Source of the DNA: an uncultured beta proteobacterium
Lineage (GTDB): Bacteria; Pseudomonadota; Gammaproteobacteria; Burkholderiales; Burkholderiaceae_B
Assembly: GCA_903894155.1 (NCBI GenBank)
Contig: CAITPF010000181.1
Location: forward strand, 1-39,104
Reading direction: 5' to 3'
DNA: 39,104 nucleotides
Positions 34,578 through 39,104 of the stretch are shown in pieces. The position numbers and the translations under genes are program-made. Under the pieces are notes generated by a model. The model searched no databases. It was not told where the DNA came from and saw nothing but the letters and a program-made list of their open reading frames with translations. Positions within the stretch are counted from its first letter, which is position 1; the number at the start of each line of letters is the position of its first letter.

Positions 34578-35828
34578 TCAGGCGAACTTACACTCGTTCT
34601 CCTGCCGGTTCGGCGCCAGAACCTCGAGACTCTCGTCAGGACCGGGCACCGGGGCGCTGGTCACCATGGTGTCCCACTTGCCGGCTTTGGGATCCGGATT
34701 GGGCGATACGGTATACATCTCGAACATCAGCTGGTGATCCCAGGGCCGGAAATATCCCTCGCGTGCGCGCAGAACGTCGAACTTCACGTTGCTCTCGAGA
34801 TATTCGATGACCTTCATCGTGTCATCGGTCTTGATGGCATTCATGGATTGCGCGAGGATCTTGATCGCCAGATAATCCGCGACACCCTGATTCTCAGGGG
34901 GTGTGTTGAAACGCTTGGTGAAGGTCTCGACGAACTTCTGCGCCGAGGGCGCCTTGACCTGATGTGTCCAGATGATCGGCCAGGTTCCCGAAAACCCTTC
35001 GCGGCCCGCACCCCAGATGCTGACCGCATTCAGGTCGGCCCCTGCCAGCGGGAAAGGCAGCTTGAATTCGTTGTACTGCTTCATGAAATTCGTGGTTTGG
35101 TTGCCCGCCAGGTTACTCATGACCAGGTCTGGCTTCTGCTGCCGAATCTTCAGGATCACCGAGCTGTATTCGGTCGCGTCGGTCGGGATCAGATCGTTCG
35201 AGATGAAGATCCCGCCATTGGCGTCCATGAACGCCTTGGTCTTCTCGAACAGATCGTGGCCAAAAGCATAGTCTGCGGTGAATGCCATCCAGCGCTTGCC
35301 CTTGACCATGTTCTCGCGCAGGAGATAGCGGCCAATCGTGCGAACATACATCGTGTTGTTCGCCTCGGTGTGAAAGAGGTATCGGCTGCAGCTCTTGCCA
35401 CGCAGTTCGTCAGAGTTGCACCCGGTCTGGAAGAACATTTTTTGCGCGCGCGTCGCCACCTGCGAGATCGCCAGACCGGATGCCGAACTAATTTCGCCTA
35501 TCAGCGCATAGACGTTGTCGCGCTCGATCATGCGCTGCGCCTTGGTGGACGCGGTCTGCGGGTTCACGCTGTCCTCCGCGAGCATTTCGATCTTGCGACC
35601 GAGCACACCGCCAGCAGCGTTGACTTCCTCGACGGCCAGGGTGGCGCCCATGACGGCGTATTCACCCATGGGGCCCAGAAAACCGGTGCGGGGGGTGAGG
35701 TGGCCCAGACGGATCGGCCCCGCCTGTGCACGCACGATGGCCGGTGCCACCGCGCCAAGCGCTGCAGCGGTGGTTGCGCCAAGCACGAGTTGCCGGCGGG
35801 ACTGGGATATGGTGGTTTTTTTGCTCAC
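34578..35828 (-). CDS. ABC transporter substrate-binding protein, LivK/amide-binding type
   Basis: A 416-residue periplasmic receptor of the Liv/amide/urea-binding family. The N-terminus has SRRQLVLGATTAAALGAVAP, a Tat-like signal, followed by IRLGHLTPRTGFLGPMGEY, AVEEVNAAGGVLGRKIEML and DYAFGHDLFEKTKAFMDANG. GTG at 35828 is preferred because GGAG lies 6 bases upstream; ATG at 35840 has no ribosome site. It is the first gene of the minus-strand unit, divergent from a GntR regulator and next to a perfect palindrome. The ligand is not evident. Confidence 0.91.
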   Translation of the reverse strand: MSKKTTISQSRRQLVLGATTAAALGAVAPAIVRAQAGPIRLGHLTPRTGFLGPMGEYAVMGATLAVEEVNAAGGVLGRKIEMLAEDSVNPQTASTKAQRMIERDNVYALIGEISSASGLAISQVATRAQKMFFQTGCNSDELRGKSCSRYLFHTEANNTMYVRTIGRYLLRENMVKGKRWMAFTADYAFGHDLFEKTKAFMDANGGIFISNDLIPTDATEYSSVILKIRQQKPDLVMSNLAGNQTTNFMKQYNEFKLPFPLAGADLNAVSIWGAGREGFSGTWPIIWTHQVKAPSAQKFVETFTKRFNTPPENQGVADYLAIKILAQSMNAIKTDDTMKVIEYLESNVKFDVLRAREGYFRPWDHQLMFEMYTVSPNPDPKAGKWDTMVTSAPVPGPDESLEVLAPNRQENECKFA

Positions 35829-35913
35829 GATTGTCTCCATTACAGGCTATCTGGACCACAGGCTGTGCCGCCCGTTGGGGTTGACCAATTCATCACAACA
35901 GAATTAAATCCGA

Positions 35914-35945
35914 GTATAGATATCTGTGATCACAGATATCTATAC
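35914..35945. promoter_or_regulatory. Perfect 32-bp palindrome, likely GntR operator
   Basis: Half-site GTATAGATATCTGTGA (35914-35929) is followed directly by its exact reverse complement. It lies between the divergent receptor gene (start 35828) and the GntR gene (start 35991). A TATACT at its edge (35913-35918, minus strand) could be the -10 box of the ABC unit, so binding there would block that promoter. The inner TGTGATCACA has the symmetry expected of a GntR-type site. Confidence 0.8.
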
Positions 35946-35990
35946 CGTACTAACCCTAGCATTTATGCCAGAAAATCTTCGCCGCCCGTG

Positions 35991-36689
35991 ATGACCACCA
36001 GCCTCAGGCCCCCCCTCGTCAAGCGGCGGACCCTTGGATCGGACGTCTATGGTCAGATCCGGGAGTTGCTCATGAGCGGGCGCCTCATGCCGGGCGAACA
36101 ACTATCCCTGCGCAAAACAGCCAGTGCGCTCAGCGTCGGCGTCATGCCGGTGCGCGAGGCGATCCAACGGCTCGTCGCCGAACAGGCGCTCGAGGTTGCA
36201 CCTAACCGGGCGGTGCGCGTGTCGACCATGACCGTCAGCCAGTTTCGGGAAATCACCTCGATTCGCATTCACCTCGAGGGCATGGCGGTGCGCAAGGCAG
36301 CGCTTGCAGGTGACGCAGCACTGATCAAGGCACTCACGCGACTGAACGTCTTCATCGAGCAGGAGATGAAGCAGTCCCGGCCGGATGCAGCGCGAATCAT
36401 TGCCGCGAACAAGGCACTCCACTTTGCTGTCTATGAGGCGGCCAGGATGCCATTGCTTCTCGGAATGATCGAAACGCTCTGGCTGCGCGTAGGTCCGATC
36501 CTCAACTACGACCTGCGCTCAGGTTCGTCGCGCACCGTCGAGCGCGTCGCGGTTGCCCACCACGCGCAGCTCATCGAGGCCCTTTCGCGTCACGATCCCG
36601 ACGCCGCCGCGCTGGCGCTCGAGGGGGATATTGCCTCGGCGGCGGCCTTTATTGTCGATGCCCAGGTGCTGGTTTCGGCCGACGGCTAG
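35991..36689 (+). CDS. GntR family regulator with FCD domain
   Basis: A 232-residue regulator. Residues about 15-80 form the winged helix: DVYGQIRELLMSGRLMPGEQ, LSLRKTASALSVGVMPVREA and IQRLVAEQALEVAPNRAVRV. The rest is an FCD-type helical ligand domain, with IRIHLEGMAVRKAA, NKALHFAVYEAARMP and VAVAHHAQLIEALSRHD; the Asp/His metal ligands appear partly kept. The ATG at 35991 is the first good start; the frame is open much further upstream but only as antisense of the receptor gene. It likely binds the adjacent palindrome, regulating itself and the divergent ABC/BKACE unit in response to a carboxylate. Confidence 0.9.
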   Translation: MTTSLRPPLVKRRTLGSDVYGQIRELLMSGRLMPGEQLSLRKTASALSVGVMPVREAIQRLVAEQALEVAPNRAVRVSTMTVSQFREITSIRIHLEGMAVRKAALAGDAALIKALTRLNVFIEQEMKQSRPDAARIIAANKALHFAVYEAARMPLLLGMIETLWLRVGPILNYDLRSGSSRTVERVAVAHHAQLIEALSRHDPDAAALALEGDIASAAAFIVDAQVLVSADG

Positions 36690-36785
36690 CCGTGGCGCGA
36701 CCGGATCGAGGTCGTTGCCCGCCTGAAACGAATCGGTGCCCGACGGGCAAGCCGTTAACAAAAAGAGTCAAAATAAGACGATAGA

Positions 36786-36804
36786 GGCCCTAGACTTGAG
36801 GGCC
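36786..36804. other. Hairpin after the GntR gene
   Basis: GGCCCT (36786-36791), 7-base loop, AGGGCC (36799-36804), about 100 bases after the GntR stop. It is not followed by a T-run, so termination is uncertain. The region 36690-36868 holds no gene that I can recognise and marks the change from GC-rich to AT-richer DNA. Confidence 0.35.
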
Positions 36805-36868
36805 CCTAAGTCTTTCGAGAACGGCCGTGCCGACGAATTCGTCTTCAGGCTTGCCAGAATCGCCCGAC

Positions 36869-37783
36869 TCACAAGACCTCGATTTCGACATCTGCAGATC
36901 GCAAGGCATCCTCTTTATGGATTAAGAGCCCAGGATATTTGCTTTCGCGAAGATCTTTTAATGCGGCTTCTGTTGATTTCCACGAATCGCCCTTGATATG
37001 TACGATTAATTCAAGCCAGACGCGCTCAAAAGCCTGAATTGCATCGTCGCCATTGAAGTGGACGCCCGCTGGCAGCAACGGTGCAATGTCATCAATAAGA
37101 CTGCGCTCTAGCTTTTTTAGCATGCGTGGCTCGGCGTTTGCACGAGTTATAGGGTTACCTTCTAGCGTTAAATAATGATCGAAACAAGCAATAATCCTGT
37201 CACGATCCATTGTAAGTTGACATAATCCGTGGTGTAGATCAAACAAATCACGATTCTTACTACGCTGAAGTAACGCGCGCAGTTTGGTACCAAACAACTC
37301 TTCTGCCTCAAAAGAGGCAATCGCAGCATTACCTCGATACCAGTCGTTGTCTACTGCGAACGGATAAGTCTTAATACCAAATAGCGGTTTGTGTTCTCTT
37401 GTATTAATCTAAACCTTGAGCTTAAGTACTGTTTGAGGATCCGATTCTGGAGCAAATTTGAATACCAAATGCATCGAATGTCCGGCCTGCGCACTGTTGC
37501 ACTTACCAAGCCACGAAAGGGATTCGCGAATTGCATCGACTGTTGTTCCAATGGGTTCTGCTTGCGTTTGAACCAAATCAATATCTTCCGAATACCGTAA
37601 TGGCTGTTTGAATAACAGCTTGTTGATTGCGGTGCCGCCTCGAAATGCGATCTTGCCTTTCAAGGCAGGGGTGTTAAATAGGTCGCACAATGCACGGCTG
37701 ATAATCAGGTCTTGCTCGATTTGTCTGGCATCAGGCCATGGCGCCTTCGTGCTCCATGCCTGGATGAATGAAGTAGGAATCAA
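36869..37783 (-). pseudogene. abiEii: AbiEii-type nucleotidyltransferase toxin, broken by an amber codon
   Basis: The toxin of a type IV (AbiE) toxin-antitoxin system, about 304 codons. The nucleotidyltransferase core shows FRGGTAINKLLF and YSEDIDLVQT. The frame is stopped once, by TAG at 37411-37409 after LKLKV. Without that stop it continues in the same frame as INTREHKPLFGIKTYPFAVD and on through ELFGTKLRALLQRSKNRDLFDLHHG to 36869. Relatives usually read K-x-E-I-N at this point, so a single GAG to TAG change explains the break. The start is TTG at 37783, with GGAGG 7 bases upstream, and it overlaps the antitoxin stop. A product cut at residue 124 would lack the C-terminal half. Confidence 0.85.
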
Positions 37784-38598
37784 AAGTCGACCTCCACAGG
37801 TTCATTAATTAGAAGTTTCCATTTCACATTTCTCTCGTGAGATTCAGAGAGGGATTTGATGATTGGTTTGACTGAAGGATCAAGCAGAACTGTCGTCTTG
37901 GACTTTTTAACGAACGTTTCTAGCACTCTGGCTTGTTGTGAATGGCCGGACCAGTCTAGTAAATAGCCCAATCGACGCACAGCAGAGTTTTCGTAGATCA
38001 ATGCAGCTTTAGCTAGAGCAAGCGGTTGAGCTTTTTGCCCGATATCCTTAACGATTTGTGCGACGCCATTAATTCCAGATGCCTTATGAAAATAGCGAAC
38101 ACAATCAAGTAGCGTCAACTCGACGCCGGCAACTTTGGCGAAACCGGCGTCACTCTTCATTTGATTAAGATGATCAGATTGATTCGCTTTTTCAAATGAC
38201 TTTGGCGCCTGATAGATAAACTGAATGCGATGGCGTCCAATTTCGAAATCTCGCAATTGCTTTGGCGCAATCACTTGAAAAATCATCGCGGCTTGGTGCG
38301 ACGAACCATGAAACGACGCGGCACGCAGCAGCGAAACACGATAGTCAATGCCTTGATGCTTCATCAAAGGGTCAATCCAGCGAACCGGGTCAGGGGCGCC
38401 GGACTTCTGATCTTCGGCGCGCAGAATCAAGTAGAAGTCGTGACGGGGCATTACCAGCCGCCTTTTCTTTGCTAATCTCGTAATCGCGGCGGTTAGGCTC
38501 TCTGGTTTTAGGTCGAGCGCAGCCGCCGCTTCTTTGCGGTCAAAGTGCGATCGTCCATGGAGAAGTCGATCGTCAATAAAATTATCAAGAGAACCCAT
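37780..38598 (-). CDS. abiEi: AbiEi-type antitoxin
   Basis: A 272-residue antitoxin of the AbiE family. The N-terminal winged-helix region is FDRKEAAAALDLKPESLTAAITRLAKKRRL followed by PRHDFYLIL, and the C-terminal domain includes GVELTLLDCVRYFHKASGI. Such proteins repress their own promoter and neutralise AbiEii. ATG at 38598 (MGSLDNFIDDR) is chosen because the frame before it lies in the promoter and IS-derived sequence. The stop overlaps the toxin TTG start. The codon use is AT-richer than in the metabolic genes, which points to transfer. Confidence 0.86.
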   Translation of the reverse strand: MGSLDNFIDDRLLHGRSHFDRKEAAAALDLKPESLTAAITRLAKKRRLVMPRHDFYLILRAEDQKSGAPDPVRWIDPLMKHQGIDYRVSLLRAASFHGSSHQAAMIFQVIAPKQLRDFEIGRHRIQFIYQAPKSFEKANQSDHLNQMKSDAGFAKVAGVELTLLDCVRYFHKASGINGVAQIVKDIGQKAQPLALAKAALIYENSAVRRLGYLLDWSGHSQQARVLETFVKKSKTTVLLDPSVKPIIKSLSESHERNVKWKLLINEPVEVDF

Positions 38599-38604
38599 TC
38601 CCAA

Positions 38605-38644
38605 ATCATATACAGATACAGACAATAATGCAAGGTTTTTGCAT
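38605..38644 (-). promoter_or_regulatory. abiE promoter with overlapping inverted repeat
   Basis: On the minus strand TTGCAT (38633-38628) and TATGAT (38610-38605) are separated by 17 bases, a good sigma-70 pair. The -35 box is one arm of an inverted repeat, ATGCAA/TTGCAT with a 5-base spacer (38628-38644), a likely AbiEi binding site. The -10 box ends only 6 bases before the ATG at 38598, so the transcript may begin at or very near the start codon. Confidence 0.65.
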
Positions 38645-38674
38645 ATGATCTGGGTGTGGGGCCCCGTTGGCCAC

Positions 38675-39015
38675 CCAAATTCCCCCACCCCTGGCCACCT
38701 CAAATTCCCCCACCTGACCGGGGCGTAATTCTGGGCAAATCGCCCGCTTTTGCACCCTCGGCTTGACTCCTGGCAGGACGTAACCTTTGCCCCTCCTATT
38801 GAGGGGAACTGGATTGAACGTCTTGAAGCCGCACTTACAAACGACGATATTCACCCTGCTTGAGGCCGGCAAGAGTCAGCGCGACATCGAACGGGTCACC
38901 CGTATTGATCGCAAGACGATTCGTACCTACCAGCGGCGATGGCTGGCGGAGCGGGCAAATTCCCCCAGGGTGGCCACCGGCTCCGAAGTTCAAATTCCCC
39001 CACCCCGGCCACCGG
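38675..39015 (+). repeat. Four copies of a CAAATTCCCCCACC-GGCCACC repeat
   Basis: Copies begin at about 38676, 38701, 38956 and 38991. The common unit is CAAATTCCCCCA followed by CC or GG and then (C/T)GGCCACC. The first two are tandem in the left end; the last two lie inside the istA coding region. Multiple end repeats bound by IstA are a known property of IS21 elements. Confidence 0.75.
38790..38806 (+). promoter_or_regulatory. Hairpin covering the istA ribosome binding site
   Basis: CCCCTC (38790-38795), loop CTATT, GAGGGG (38801-38806). The GAGGGG arm is also the Shine-Dalgarno sequence of istA, 7 bases before its TTG start. Folding would hide the site and lower transposase translation. 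Confidence 0.6.
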
Positions 39016-39104
39016 CTCTGGCAAGCGCTTCTCTGTGCGAGGAGCACCGGGAATTCATTGCAACCCAGCTGAGTCTGCGCCGGAACTACACCGCGATTTA
39101 CCAG
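38814..39104 (+). CDS. istA: IS21 transposase IstA, N-terminal part
   Basis: The first 97 codons of an IS21-family transposase, open to the window end. It begins LNVLKPHLQTTIFTLLEAGK, then the helix-turn-helix SQRDIERVTRIDRKTIRTYQ, followed by a linker with ANSPRVATGSEVQIPPPRPP and HREFIATQLSLRRNYTAIYQ. The TTG at 38814 is chosen because GAGGGG lies 7 bases upstream; TTG at 38823 is also possible. The catalytic DDE domain is outside the window. Two copies of the element's end repeat lie inside this coding stretch. Confidence 0.87.
   Translation, partial: MNVLKPHLQTTIFTLLEAGKSQRDIERVTRIDRKTIRTYQRRWLAERANSPRVATGSEVQIPPPRPPALASASLCEEHREFIATQLSLRRNYTAIYQ

Larger units (their letters stand above)
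38651..39104 (+). mobile_element. IS21-family element, left part (continues past the window)
   Basis: The left portion of an IS21-family insertion sequence: repeated end motifs, a regulatory hairpin and the start of istA. The outer boundary is not certain; it lies between about 38645 and 38665. The right end, istB and target repeats are outside the window. It sits about 50 bases upstream of the abiEi start and leaves that promoter intact. Confidence 0.75.

Noticed and set aside
33873-35990. Upstream extension of the GntR frame, nearly 700 codons
   Set aside because: This part is antisense to the LivH and receptor genes; the GntR homology begins only after 35991.
38675-39015. CRISPR-like spaced repeats
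   Set aside because: Only four copies with irregular spacing, two of them inside a transposase gene; they fit IS21 end repeats.

Overview
The window looks like a piece of a high-GC betaproteobacterial chromosome, most likely Burkholderiales of the Bordetella/Achromobacter type (Alcaligenaceae). The grounds are the codon use and the number of solute receptors: five Bug/TctC-type receptors, one TRAP receptor and one Liv-type ABC receptor lie within about 30 kb. The theme is uptake and CoA-dependent breakdown of carboxylic acids. The exact substrates cannot be read from the sequence.

Layout. (1) 341-9960, plus strand: a catabolic and uptake operon with two acyl-CoA dehydrogenases (the second carries a frameshift), a small YHS/TRASH-like protein, two MaoC-type hydratase subunits, two class III CoA-transferases and a complete tripartite tricarboxylate transporter (TctC, TctB, TctA). 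(2) 10040-13545, minus: an Old Yellow Enzyme reductase, a class III CoA-transferase and a Bug receptor, with a palindrome upstream. (3) 13815-23269, minus: TRAP permease subunits, a small membrane protein and a PanE-family reductase, joined by ATGA overlaps, then the TRAP receptor. Next come a Bug receptor, an SDR, a quinone-oxidoreductase-like MDR, another Bug receptor and an alpha/beta hydrolase. (4) 23460-26020, minus: DUF3501 protein, Fe-S oxidoreductase and rubrerythrin, with an intrinsic terminator inside the group. (5) 26161-35828, minus: Liv-type receptor, LivH, a single-chain LivM-LivG-LivF fusion, SDR, 3-hydroxyacyl-CoA dehydrogenase family protein, BKACE (DUF849), Bug receptor and M20 amidohydrolase. 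A GntR regulator is divergent (35991-36689), and a perfect 32-bp palindrome lies between. (6) 36869-39104: an AT-richer foreign segment with an AbiE toxin-antitoxin pair, whose toxin is broken by an in-frame amber codon, then the left part of an IS21-family element that runs off the window.

How the parts fit. In region 1 three steps (CoA transfer, alpha,beta-dehydrogenation, hydration) are each encoded by two adjacent paralogues. In two of the three pairs only one member keeps the expected catalytic residue. I infer heteromeric enzymes acting on the acid brought in by the TTT system. In region 5, oxidation of a 3-hydroxy acid by the dehydrogenase and cleavage of the 3-keto acid by BKACE form a plausible two-step path, with the GntR protein as likely regulator.
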